Below, piece by piece: positions 1 through 7,286 of a stretch of DNA of 8,448 nt (positions are counted from its first letter, which is position 1; every line of letters starts with the position of its first letter). This DNA comes from an uncultured Rhodospirillales bacterium (GTDB lineage: Bacteria; Pseudomonadota; Alphaproteobacteria; Rhodospirillales; Casp-alpha2), in contig CALJEW010000399.1 of NCBI GenBank assembly GCA_938074585.1, positions 1 through 8,448 of the forward strand, in the 5' to 3' direction. The notes under the pieces were generated by a model that was not told where the DNA came from, did no database searches, and saw only the letters and a program-made list of their open reading frames with translations. The position numbers were made by a program, and so were the translations under genes.

Positions 1-142
1 AGCCTGAACCAAAGCCTGAACCAAAGCCAGAACCCAAGCCTGAACCAAAGCCTGAACCAAAGCCAGAACCAAAGCCAGAACCAAAGCCAGAACCAAAGCC
101 AGAACCCAAGCCTGAACCCAAGCCTGAACCAAAGCCAGAACC
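1..142 (+). repeat. 12-bp in-frame tandem repeat encoding Pro-Glu-Pro-Lys
   Basis: Eleven complete 12-base units, plus a twelfth that diverges at its end (133-144), run head to tail from the first base of the window, so the array may extend further upstream. Units differ only at their fifth base (T or A) and eleventh base (A or C; G in the last unit). In the rodZ frame both are third codon positions, so every difference is synonymous and the protein stays PEPK throughout. Units 1-3 (1-36) and 4-6 (37-72) are identical except at one base (35 versus 71), which suggests a 36-base block duplication. Because the unit is a multiple of three, copy-number change would alter linker length without breaking the frame. 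Confidence 0.97.
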
Positions 143-548
143 GGTTGAGGTGATTATTGAAGCGGCGACGTCTGCTGCATCAGATGCGGAATCTGAAATT
201 GTATCTCCTGAACCTGTATCGGGGTCGGAAGTTGCTGCAGTGTCTGCTCCATCAGAGACAAAATCACTTGGCCCATCGCGGATAACGATCAATGCAAAAA
301 GTAATAGCTGGATTCAGGTTCGTGATAATAACTCAAATACGATGCTTGTAACGAGATTGCTGACCGCAGGGGAACAATATGTCGTTCCTGATCAGTCGGG
401 GTTGGTGTTATTGACCGGAAATGCCGGCGCGCTTGAAGTTATTGTCGATGGAGACCCCGTGCCCTCTATCGGTGGAGCGGGTGTTGTTCGGCGTGGAGTT
501 GTGCTTGACGTTGATCGTTTGAAAGCGGGAACTGCGGTTAGCAATTAA
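1..548 (+). CDS. rodZ: RodZ-like cell-shape protein, 3' part (periplasmic linker plus DUF4115 domain)
   Basis: The 5' end lies outside the window; the reading frame is entered at base 3 and 181 residues are visible. RodZ proteins have a cytoplasmic helix-turn-helix domain that contacts MreB, one membrane helix, a periplasmic linker and a C-terminal beta-rich DUF4115 domain. Only the last two are seen. First comes a linker of about 47 residues made of Pro-Glu-Pro-Lys repeats, then an acidic, Ser/Ala-rich stretch. From about base 277 comes the DUF4115 domain, with the motif SWIQVRD, then LLTAGEQYVVPD, LLTGNAGALEVIVDG and GVVRRGV near the end. The ATG at 150 is internal and is not the start. The position directly upstream of ispG agrees with alphaproteobacterial rodZ. 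The repetitive linker is unusual for its regularity and resembles the Glu-Pro/Lys-Pro linker of TonB. The family call is firm for the C-terminal domain; the upstream part is inferred. Confidence 0.85.
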   Translation, partial: PEPKPEPKPEPKPEPKPEPKPEPKPEPKPEPKPEPKPEPKPEPKPEPVEVIIEAATSAASDAESEIVSPEPVSGSEVAAVSAPSETKSLGPSRITINAKSNSWIQVRDNNSNTMLVTRLLTAGEQYVVPDQSGLVLLTGNAGALEVIVDGDPVPSIGGAGVVRRGVVLDVDRLKAGTAVSN

Positions 549-655
549 GGCTCTGAACGATAAATCGGTTATATTGATGGATGAGTAAATAATGGCAATG
601 CTTCAAAACTGCTGAAAATCAAATGTGATGATACGGGCAAATAGGACTACAGGTC

Positions 656-1915
656 ATGTCGACAGTTAAAAACCTTATACAACGTAAGAAAACCTTATCC
701 GTGCGTGTTGGTGGTGTTCAAATTGGTGGCGGTGCCCCGATTGTTGTGCAATCGATGACCAATACAGATACAGCAGATATTGAAGGTACCGCTCAACAGG
801 TTGCTGATTTGGCCCAGGCCGGGTCTGAAATTGTTCGGATAACGGTTGACAGGGAAGAAGCGGCGAAAGCTGTGCCTTTCATCCGCGACCGATTAGAGCA
901 AATGGACGTTCAAGTCCCACTTGTTGGTGACTTTCATTATATTGGTCATAAATTACTGAGTGAAAATCCAGCCTGTGCCGAAGCCTTAGCAAAATATCGT
1001 ATTAATCCAGGTAACGTTGGGTTTAAAGCCAAACGCGATATGCAGTTTACATCGATGATTGAAACCGCACTTGAATATAACAAGCCGGTTCGTATTGGTG
1101 TCAATTGGGGCAGTCTCAATCAAGAACTGGTTGTTACTATGATGGACGAGAACGCTAAGCTTAAAAATCCTTTGGATGCGGCTGAAGTTACTCAAAATGC
1201 CTTGATTGAATCAGCGTTGAGCAGCGCTAAGCGCGCTGAAGACTTAGGCATGGCAGCTGATAAAATTGTTTTGTCGTGCAAAGTGAGTGCGGTTCAGGCG
1301 TTAATCTCTGTTTATCAAGGGTTGGCATCTCGCGGAGATTACGCATTGCATTTGGGGCTAACCGAAGCGGGTATGGGTTCCAAAGGTATCGTCGCCTCGA
1401 CGGCCGCAATGGGCATTTTGTTGCAACAAGGTATTGGAGATACTATCCGTGTTTCTTTAACGCCAGAGCCCGGTGGAGACCGGACCCGTGAAGTGATTGT
1501 CGCCCAAGAGATTTTACAAACCATGGGGCTTAGGTCATTTGTTCCGTTGGTTACAGCATGCCCCGGATGTGGGCGGACAACGTCTACGGTCTTCCAACAT
1601 TTAGCTGAGAAAATCCAAAACTATGTGCGCAATCAAATGCCAACGTGGCGCGAAACTTACTTAGGCGTTGAAGATTTGAACTTAGCTGTTATGGGGTGCA
1701 TCGTGAACGGCCCAGGTGAAAGTAAACATGCCGACATCGGGATCAGCTTACCGGGTACGGGTGAGCAACCAACGGCCCCTGTGTTTATTGACGGTGAAAA
1801 AACCCACACCTTGCGTGGTGAAGGTATTGCTGAAGAATTCCAAGAGATCGTAGATACATATGTTAGTAAAAAATATCCACGTCGCGATGCCTCATCGTCG
1901 GCCGCAGCTGAATAA
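656..1915 (+). CDS. ispG: 4-hydroxy-3-methylbut-2-en-1-yl diphosphate synthase (IspG/GcpE)
   Basis: IspG is a cytoplasmic iron-sulfur enzyme of the non-mevalonate (MEP) isoprenoid pathway. It converts methylerythritol cyclodiphosphate to hydroxymethylbutenyl diphosphate, taking electrons from ferredoxin or flavodoxin. The protein has 419 residues. The N-terminal TIM-barrel part carries VQSMTNTDTADIEGT near residue 33. The C-terminal cluster domain has ACPGCGR with Cys302 and Cys305, then MGCIVNGPGE with Cys348 and Glu355. These match the three Cys and one Glu ligands of the [4Fe-4S] cluster. The 43-residue step between the second and third Cys is longer than in E. coli IspG (32, as I recall) and fits the longer form known from Thermus. 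The start is supported by AGGA at 643-646, nine bases ahead of the ATG. The last ten or so residues (RRDASSSAAAE) are a low-complexity tail. A 107-base gap separates it from rodZ and 12 bases from hisS. Confidence 0.97.
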   Translation: MSTVKNLIQRKKTLSVRVGGVQIGGGAPIVVQSMTNTDTADIEGTAQQVADLAQAGSEIVRITVDREEAAKAVPFIRDRLEQMDVQVPLVGDFHYIGHKLLSENPACAEALAKYRINPGNVGFKAKRDMQFTSMIETALEYNKPVRIGVNWGSLNQELVVTMMDENAKLKNPLDAAEVTQNALIESALSSAKRAEDLGMAADKIVLSCKVSAVQALISVYQGLASRGDYALHLGLTEAGMGSKGIVASTAAMGILLQQGIGDTIRVSLTPEPGGDRTREVIVAQEILQTMGLRSFVPLVTACPGCGRTTSTVFQHLAEKIQNYVRNQMPTWRETYLGVEDLNLAVMGCIVNGPGESKHADIGISLPGTGEQPTAPVFIDGEKTHTLRGEGIAEEFQEIVDTYVSKKYPRRDASSSAAAE

Positions 1916-1927
1916 TCGGAATTTTTA

Positions 1928-3172
1928 ATGGCTTCGCTTCAACCCATTCGCGGTACTCACGATATCCTAGCCGAAGATAACCGACTTCATCGTTTGGTGA
2001 TGGAAACAGCTTATGAAATAGCTGCACGATATGGCTATCAAGAACATTCAACACCCATTTTTGAGTTCACAGATGTTTTCGCCAGAACTTTGGGTGATAC
2101 ATCTGATATAGTCACTAAAGAAATGTATACGTTCGCGGATCGCAACGGGGAAAGCCTGACTCTACGTCCAGAATATACAGCGGGCATTTGCCGGATGTTC
2201 ATATCAAACGGGATGACCCAGCAATTACCGCTTAAGGTCTTTTGTCGGGGCCCTATGTTCCGTTACGAGCGCCCACAAAAGGGTCGCCAACGGCAATTTC
2301 ATCAAATTGACGCCGAGATATTGGGCGTCGCAGACCCACTCGCTGATATTGAAGTCATCGCTTTAGGCGCACATATTTTGGAAGCGCTTGGCTTGATGGA
2401 CCAGGTTAAGCTTGAGCTAAACACTTTGGGAGATTCAGAAAGCCGAGCTGTATATCGTAAACGGTTGGTTGAATACTTCAATGATTTCCGAGGCAAATTA
2501 TCTGAAGAGAGTCTCATTCGATTGGGAAAAAACCCACTTCGTATTTTGGACTCAAAAGACAAAGGGGATCGAGTTATTGTGGAAGGCGCACCTTTGATGT
2601 CTGAAACTTTAAACGCGCTGTCGGAAGATTTTTTTAGTCAGGTGAAGCAAGGCTTGGAAAGCATTGGTGTTGCGTATCATATCGAGCCGCATTTGGTTCG
2701 GGGTATGGATTATTATTGCCATACAGCGTTTGAGTTCACGACCGATACGCTTGGTGCTCAAGGAGCAGTTTTAGCGGGTGGCCGGTATGATGGATTGATC
2801 GAAACCATGGGTGGCCCGCGAACGCCTGGGATCGGATGGGCTGCAGGTGTTGAGCGTTTATCGATGATGGTTGGAGATGCTCCAGAAGCGCCTCGCCCAA
2901 TTGTTGTTATTCCGGTTGGTGCTGATCAAGCATCAAAGTCGCTGATTATTACTCAGCGATTACGTAAAGCCGGATTAAATGTTAATCTTGGGTTTTCTGG
3001 TAACGTAAAAAAGCGTCTCAACCGGGCGAATAAAGTAAATGCAGTTGCGGCTTTGTTAATTGGCGAAGATGAATTAGCGAAGGGAGTTGCTACCCTTCGC
3101 GATATGGAAACGGGCGAGCAATATGAGGCTCCGTTGTCCTCTCTTGAGGAACACCTCGCCCGCTATCGTTAG
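1928..3172 (+). CDS. hisS: Histidyl-tRNA synthetase (HisRS)
   Basis: This class II aminoacyl-tRNA synthetase charges tRNA-His with histidine in the cytoplasm, acting as a dimer. The 414-residue length is normal for bacterial HisRS. Visible features in order: the RGTHDIL start typical of the family; motif 1 around residues 42-62; motif 2 from residue 111 (FRYERPQKGRQRQFHQ); the histidine-binding loop LVRGMDYY around 257-263; motif 3 GIGWAAGVERL at 301-311; and an anticodon-binding domain from about residue 322 to the end. The motif 2 loop is of the common bacterial type, not the divergent form described in some Alphaproteobacteria with altered tRNA-His identity. The ribosome site is weak (CGGAAT at 1917-1922, five bases from the ATG). 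With only 12 bases after ispG, translation is probably coupled to it. The gene ends in TAG, a codon read by RF1, which is encoded two genes downstream. Confidence 0.97.
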   Translation: MASLQPIRGTHDILAEDNRLHRLVMETAYEIAARYGYQEHSTPIFEFTDVFARTLGDTSDIVTKEMYTFADRNGESLTLRPEYTAGICRMFISNGMTQQLPLKVFCRGPMFRYERPQKGRQRQFHQIDAEILGVADPLADIEVIALGAHILEALGLMDQVKLELNTLGDSESRAVYRKRLVEYFNDFRGKLSEESLIRLGKNPLRILDSKDKGDRVIVEGAPLMSETLNALSEDFFSQVKQGLESIGVAYHIEPHLVRGMDYYCHTAFEFTTDTLGAQGAVLAGGRYDGLIETMGGPRTPGIGWAAGVERLSMMVGDAPEAPRPIVVIPVGADQASKSLIITQRLRKAGLNVNLGFSGNVKKRLNRANKVNAVAALLIGEDELAKGVATLRDMETGEQYEAPLSSLEEHLARYR

Positions 3173-3181
3173 TGGGCTTAT

Positions 3182-4462
3182 ATGAACATTCACGTGCACC
3201 CAGCAGGACGCGCTTTTGTTATAGGTGCCAATCATCGAACTAGCGGGTTAAGCGTTCGTGATAGGCTGTTTGTTATCGATGCCAATGTACCTGAATTTTT
3301 AAATGAACTGCGCCAAACGGGTCTTCGTGATGGTTTGTTATTGGCGACGTGTGATCGGGTTGAAGTGCTGGGCATTCATTCTGAGCCTGAAATTTTGTTT
3401 TCATCGATCAGAAAAATATTTGCAACCCATGCTGAAATGCCCGAGGAGGAACTATGCAAAATTTTATATGTGCGAGAAGGTCCGGCGGCTGTTCGTCATT
3501 TGTTTTCCGTTACGGCATCGCTTAAAAGTTTGGTGATAGGCGAGCCGCAAGTATTCGGCCAAGTTAAAGCCGCCCACCGCATGGCAAAAGATGCGGATAT
3601 GGTTCATGGCGCTTTTGAAGGTTTGTTGCAATCGGCATACGGGGCAGCTAAGCGAGTTCGGACAGAGACTGCAATTGGTGAACGCCCTGTTTCGATCGCG
3701 TCGGCGGCATGTGTTGTTGCGCGAAGCTTGCATGGAGGATTAGAGAGGCTGAATGTCGTTGTTATTGGTGGCGGGGAAATGGGCGAGCTTATGGCCCGGC
3801 AGTTTAAAGATAATGGGGTTAAAGTACTTACAGTTAGTCATCCTAACCCAGCACGCATAACACAACTAGCTAACCGGCTTGAATGCCATATCACGCCATA
3901 TGAAAAACTTGTCGATGCATTAGCAGAAGCTGATATCATTATATGCGCGATGGGTACCCGGCGGCATAGTTTGAGTGTTGATATGGTTCGGGTTGCTTTG
4001 AAGGCGCGTAGAAACAAGCCTCAGTTGATAATTGATACGGCCATTCCGGGCGATGTCGAAACCGCAGTGAACAGAATTGACGATGCTTTTTTATATGATT
4101 TGACTGATTTGGAGCGTGTCGCATTAGAAGGTTTGACGAGCCGGGAAGCGGAAGGCGAGGCAGCTAAGATGCTGATTGAAGAAGCGGTTACTGATTATTT
4201 GAAAGATCATGCATCTCGAGATGCGGTGCCGTTACTTATCCAGTTGCGAAGACATTTCGAAGCGATCCAGCAAACTGTCTTGGATGATCATTCAAACGAT
4301 GCGGCACGGGCCACCGAATTATTAGTCTCAAAGTTACTACATTGCCCATCTGAGGTTTTGCGCGAAATGGCAGTCAATGGAAAAACAGAAATTAAAGATG
4401 CAGAAAGCTTATTGCGCGTTCTGTTTAATCTTAATAATACGAACAAGGAGAATAAAAAGTGA
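3182..4462 (+). CDS. hemA: Glutamyl-tRNA reductase (C5 pathway)
   Basis: This enzyme reduces Glu-tRNA to glutamate-1-semialdehyde with NADPH, the first committed step of tetrapyrrole synthesis by the C5 route. The protein has 426 residues. The N-terminal catalytic domain has GANHRTSGLSVRDRL and then LLATCDRVEV, where Cys57 is the expected nucleophile. Many homologues read TCNR here, so Asp58 is a variant. GEPQVFGQVKAAH (120-132) is a family signature. The Rossmann NADPH domain shows VVVIGGGEMGELMA around 192-205. The helical C-terminal dimerisation domain spans about 320-415. Nine bases separate it from hisS with no clear ribosome site, and it overlaps prfA by four bases. The symbol hemA is also used in Alphaproteobacteria for the unrelated ALA synthase; this is definitely the reductase. 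Its presence here is noteworthy because that class mostly uses ALA synthase. Base composition does not visibly differ from the neighbours. Confidence 0.95.
   Translation: MNIHVHPAGRAFVIGANHRTSGLSVRDRLFVIDANVPEFLNELRQTGLRDGLLLATCDRVEVLGIHSEPEILFSSIRKIFATHAEMPEEELCKILYVREGPAAVRHLFSVTASLKSLVIGEPQVFGQVKAAHRMAKDADMVHGAFEGLLQSAYGAAKRVRTETAIGERPVSIASAACVVARSLHGGLERLNVVVIGGGEMGELMARQFKDNGVKVLTVSHPNPARITQLANRLECHITPYEKLVDALAEADIIICAMGTRRHSLSVDMVRVALKARRNKPQLIIDTAIPGDVETAVNRIDDAFLYDLTDLERVALEGLTSREAEGEAAKMLIEEAVTDYLKDHASRDAVPLLIQLRRHFEAIQQTVLDDHSNDAARATELLVSKLLHCPSEVLREMAVNGKTEIKDAESLLRVLFNLNNTNKENKK
4445..4462 (+). promoter_or_regulatory. prfA ribosome binding site and GTGA stop/start overlap
   Basis: AAGGAG at 4445-4450 is the strongest ribosome binding site in the window. 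It lies eight bases ahead of GTG at 4459, inside the last codons of hemA. The hemA stop TGA (4460-4462) overlaps the GTG start. The strong site fixes the GTG as the prfA start. The overlap also lets terminating ribosomes restart, tying RF1 output to hemA translation. Confidence 0.85.
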
Positions 4463-5532
4463 GTTTAGACGAAAATCTTAATCGGGTACTGGCACGTCAT
4501 GAGGAACTTTCAAGTTTGATGTCTTCAGATACACAACGATCGGCAGATGAGTTTGTAAAAATGTCCCGTGAATACGCTGAGCTTTCGCCTGTTGTCCTCG
4601 GTATTATAGCGTTGCGGGATGCGGAAACAGAATTGGATGATTTGCAATTGATGAGCAATGATCCCGATGCAGATGATGAAATGCGTGAACTGGCCCAAGA
4701 AGAACATCGTGAATTACAAGGAACGTTGCCTGAATTAGCCCGTGCTGTTCAAATTCTGTTAGTCCCGAAAGATGAAGTCGATACGAAAAACGCAATTCTA
4801 GAACTCCGTGCAGGAACCGGTGGAGACGAAGCGGCTTTGTTTGCAGCTGATTTGTTCCGCATGTATCAACGATATGCAGAAACTCGAAAGTGGAAGTTCG
4901 AAATTATGAGCATGAGCGAAATCGGTATTGGCGGAATTAAAGAAGTCATTGCGTCAGTATCTGGTAAAGATGTGTTTTCGCGTTTAAAATTTGAATCAGG
5001 AGTGCATCGGGTGCAGCGGGTTCCGGCAACCGAATCTGGTGGACGCATTCACACTTCTGCCGCAACCGTTGCTGTCATGCCCGAAGCTGAAGAGGTGGAT
5101 GTGCAAATTGAAGGCAAAGATTTGCGGGTCGATGTGTTCAGGGCCAGTGGCCCTGGCGGACAGTCGGTGAATACAACAGATTCTGCGGTGCGTATTACCC
5201 ACATCCCAACCGGCATTGTCGTTTCTCAACAAGACGAGAAATCACAACACAAAAACAGAGCAAAAGGCATGCGGGTTTTGCGGGCCCGTATTTATGAGCA
5301 ACGGCGCCAAAAATTAGATGATGAGCGCTCAACCGCACGCCGTAGCCAAGTTGGTTCTGGAGATCGGTCTGAACGTATTCGAACTTATAATTTCCCCGAT
5401 CGACGGGTCACGGATCACCGCATTAACCTGACCGTTCATAAATTAGACAGCATTTTAAACGGAGATATGGATGTTGTTGTTGAGGCCTTGATAACCGAAG
5501 ACCAAGCTCAAAAGTTAGCTCAGATTAATTAA
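4459..5532 (+). CDS. prfA: Peptide chain release factor 1 (RF1)
   Basis: RF1 recognises the stop codons UAG and UAA in the ribosomal A site and triggers release of the finished protein. The protein has 357 residues, normal for RF1. After an N-terminal coiled region (about 1-100) comes the PCRF domain with ELRAGTGGDEAALFA. The stop-codon reading tripeptide Pro-Ala-Thr is at residues 189-191 (VPATESGGRIHTSAATVAV); this identifies RF1, since RF2 has Ser-Pro-Phe. The catalytic Gly-Gly-Gln is at 233-235 within ASGPGGQSVN, and Gln235 is the residue methylated by PrmC. The C-terminal part has RTYNFPDRRVTDHRI. The GTG start gives an N-terminus (SLDENLNRVLARHEEL) that matches the family. It overlaps hemA by four bases and prmC by one. 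hemA-prfA-prmC order is the classic arrangement known from E. coli. Confidence 0.98.
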   Translation: MSLDENLNRVLARHEELSSLMSSDTQRSADEFVKMSREYAELSPVVLGIIALRDAETELDDLQLMSNDPDADDEMRELAQEEHRELQGTLPELARAVQILLVPKDEVDTKNAILELRAGTGGDEAALFAADLFRMYQRYAETRKWKFEIMSMSEIGIGGIKEVIASVSGKDVFSRLKFESGVHRVQRVPATESGGRIHTSAATVAVMPEAEEVDVQIEGKDLRVDVFRASGPGGQSVNTTDSAVRITHIPTGIVVSQQDEKSQHKNRAKGMRVLRARIYEQRRQKLDDERSTARRSQVGSGDRSERIRTYNFPDRRVTDHRINLTVHKLDSILNGDMDVVVEALITEDQAQKLAQIN

Positions 5533-6452
5533 TGATGATTGATGTTCGATCGGGTGGCGATGCGGTTTTGGCCGTGTACCATCGTTTGACGAAAACGGGC
5601 GTCGATAACCCGCGTTTGGATGCACGTTTGTTGGTTGCTCATGTTTTGGAGATCACCCCAACCCAACTTTTCTCTTACCCCGAAACACGGTTAAATGCTG
5701 GGCAGGTGGAGCAGCTTTCTTCGCTTGTTGAGCGTCGTTCACAGCGCGAGCCGATGGCGAGGATTTTGGGTAGCCGTGAATTTTGGAGCCTTAATTTCAA
5801 AGTCAATGAAAGCACATTGGTGCCAAGACCAGATTCAGAAACTTTAATTGAAGCCGTGTTAGCCCGTATTGAAGATAGGAATGCCCCCTTATCAATTTTG
5901 GATTTGGGCACGGGTAGTGGATGTCTATTACTAGCTCTTTTATCTGAGCTTAAGGCGGCTACAGGTTTAGGTGTTGATATGAGTGAACACGCTTTAAAAA
6001 CGGCATCTGGAAATGCTAAAACATTGGGATTTGCTGATCGGGCTCGATTCCAACGATCAAATTGGTTCGAGAATATCGACAAAAAAGAAATGCCTTTTGA
6101 TATAATTATCTCTAATCCGCCTTACATTCCCGACGATGAAATTACCCGATTAGAACCGGATGTTTCTAAATATGATCCATATATGGCTTTATCTGGAGGG
6201 AGTGACGGTCTTGATTCTTACCGTAAATTGATACCGAAGATGTCAGATTCGTTGACTTTAGATGGTGTAATTGCGATTGAAGTTGGTGTGAACCAGGCCT
6301 TGGATGTCGCTGGATTTGGAGAGGCGGGTGCATTGGCATTAGAGGAAATATGCAAAGATATTGCGGGGTTGGATAGGGTATTGGTTTTCCGATTAAAACC
6401 TAAATTAAAATTAACTAAAAAAACAGTTGGAATATACGTAATTCCCGACTAA
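5532..6452 (+). CDS. prmC: Release factor glutamine methyltransferase (PrmC/HemK)
   Basis: PrmC transfers a methyl group from S-adenosylmethionine to the Gln of the GGQ motif in RF1 and RF2, which speeds peptide release. The protein has 306 residues. The N-terminal helical domain binds the release factor; its end carries REPMARILGSREFW and then LVPRPDSETLIE. The methyltransferase fold starts with ILDLGTGSGC (glycine loop from Asp124), and the catalytic NPPY is at residues 195-198 (SNPPYIPDDE). The ATG at 5532 shares one base with the prfA stop (TAATG); a second ATG follows immediately at 5535 and would remove only one residue. There is no ribosome site, so start by coupling to prfA is likely. 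About 15 Lys/Leu-rich residues after the usual family end (RVLVFRLK) form an extra tail in a very AT-rich stretch. Confidence 0.96.
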   Translation: MMIDVRSGGDAVLAVYHRLTKTGVDNPRLDARLLVAHVLEITPTQLFSYPETRLNAGQVEQLSSLVERRSQREPMARILGSREFWSLNFKVNESTLVPRPDSETLIEAVLARIEDRNAPLSILDLGTGSGCLLLALLSELKAATGLGVDMSEHALKTASGNAKTLGFADRARFQRSNWFENIDKKEMPFDIIISNPPYIPDDEITRLEPDVSKYDPYMALSGGSDGLDSYRKLIPKMSDSLTLDGVIAIEVGVNQALDVAGFGEAGALALEEICKDIAGLDRVLVFRLKPKLKLTKKTVGIYVIPD

Positions 6453-6680
6453 GTTAGTATTTGAAAGTAGTTTTAGGGCTGCTCGGGTCCATAAAAAAAT
6501 TCAAAAACTTCGAGATCAGTGATTTTTAAGATCGAATTTGAGTTTAAGACCCCCGTTTAATTTCCCCTTGCGGACGCGGAATAACATTCATGGTGGATGT
6601 CTCCGATAATAACCGTGACGACTTAGTTGAGTAATCATTTGTTGTGTGGGGATTAGTAAGAAACCGGAAATTGACACAAA
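6453..6680 (+). other. Intergenic region between prmC and the DUF4167 gene, with two imperfect hairpins
   Basis: This 228-base gap holds no convincing gene. An imperfect hairpin at 6500-6542 pairs TTCAAA, TTCG and ATC with GAT, CGAA and TTTGAG around a 12-base loop with two bulges. Only a short T run follows, so it is at best a weak terminator for the prmC operon. A tighter hairpin at 6577-6605 pairs CGGA with TCCG and ACATTC with GGATGT (one G-T pair) around loop ATGGT. It has no T run and may lie in the leader of the downstream gene. I could not find a promoter with good spacing. TTGAGT at 6627-6632 followed by ATTAGT near 6652 is a weak candidate. Confidence 0.4.
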
Positions 6681-7286
6681 ATGAAACCAGGTTCGAACAG
6701 AAGACCTCGCACTCGCCCTAACAATACCAACAATAACAGCAGTAAGCGTCAAGGCGGCAAGAGCTCTTACGATAGTAGTGGCCCGGACGGTAAAGTTCGT
6801 GGCACCGCTCAGCAGGTATTGGAAAAATACCAAGCGTTAGGGCGCGATGCGTCATCTGCGGGGGACCGGGTTTCAGCTGAAGCTTATTTTCAATTTGCCG
6901 AGCATTATTACCGTGTGGTTAATGTAGAAGGCGGAGGATCACAGTCGCGCCGTGAGATGCGCCCGAATGAGGAAGCCGAATTAGAAACTACTGAGAATCA
7001 ACAGGTAGCACCAAGTGCTGCTGCTCAAGCAGCTCCGGCTCCAAAATCCAGGCCCAAGCAATCAGCAGTAGAAGTTTTAAACGTACCTATTATGCCAGGG
7101 CCTATTGATGTTCTCATAGCTGAAGAACAATCCCCAGACCAATCTAATGATAAAGTTCAAGAGCCTGTTGTGGTTGCTGATGATGATGTGGCAGAAGATA
7201 AGCTAAAACCTGTTCGCCGGCGTCGTGCACGAGCTAAGCCTGCGGTTAAAAAAGCAGAGTCTGAATCTGAACCTGTTGAAGCTTAA
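6681..7286 (+). CDS. DUF4167 domain protein
   Basis: This is a 201-residue protein of the alphaproteobacterial DUF4167 family, whose function is unknown to me. The N-terminus is rich in Arg and Asn (residues 1-27, with PRTRPNNTNNN). Next is the conserved core at about 30-82, containing SYDSSGPDGKVRGTAQQVLEKY and AEAYFQFAEHYYRV. The remainder is low-complexity: Ala/Pro/Gln-rich, then acidic, ending in a basic patch (RRRRARAK) and an acidic tail. There is no signal peptide or membrane segment, so it is probably cytosolic. The basic, disordered N-terminus would suit RNA or nucleic-acid binding, but that is only an inference. The start fits the family (Met, basic residue, Pro-Gly); the ribosome site is weak (GGAA at 6666-6669). 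The gene usually sits close to clpB in this class; here a MOSC gene on the other strand intervenes. Confidence 0.9.
   Translation: MKPGSNRRPRTRPNNTNNNSSKRQGGKSSYDSSGPDGKVRGTAQQVLEKYQALGRDASSAGDRVSAEAYFQFAEHYYRVVNVEGGGSQSRREMRPNEEAELETTENQQVAPSAAAQAAPAPKSRPKQSAVEVLNVPIMPGPIDVLIAEEQSPDQSNDKVQEPVVVADDDVAEDKLKPVRRRRARAKPAVKKAESESEPVEA

Noticed and set aside
592..615. Tiny ORF of seven codons (MAMLQNC) in the rodZ-ispG gap as a leader peptide
   Set aside because: It lacks a ribosome site and an attenuator hairpin, and ispG is not regulated by such peptides as far as I know.
5675..6082. A 135-codon open frame on the minus strand within prmC
   Set aside because: It is fully covered by the well-supported prmC gene, and its translation shows no recognisable domain; it is a shadow frame.
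6478..6500. GGGCT/GGTCC stem followed by a run of A residues as a terminator
   Set aside because: The run is A on the strand where it would need T, and on the other strand the T run precedes the stem.
6567..6591. A second CTTGCGG resembling a sigma-32 -35 element
   Set aside because: The nearest CAT-like -10 sequence is only 11 bases away and a poor match; the downstream gene is not a known heat-shock gene.
6671..6676. A perfect TTGACA (-35 consensus) ten bases before the DUF4167 gene
   Set aside because: The matching -10 position (about 6694-6699) lies inside the gene and reads CGAACA or similar, so no promoter is formed.
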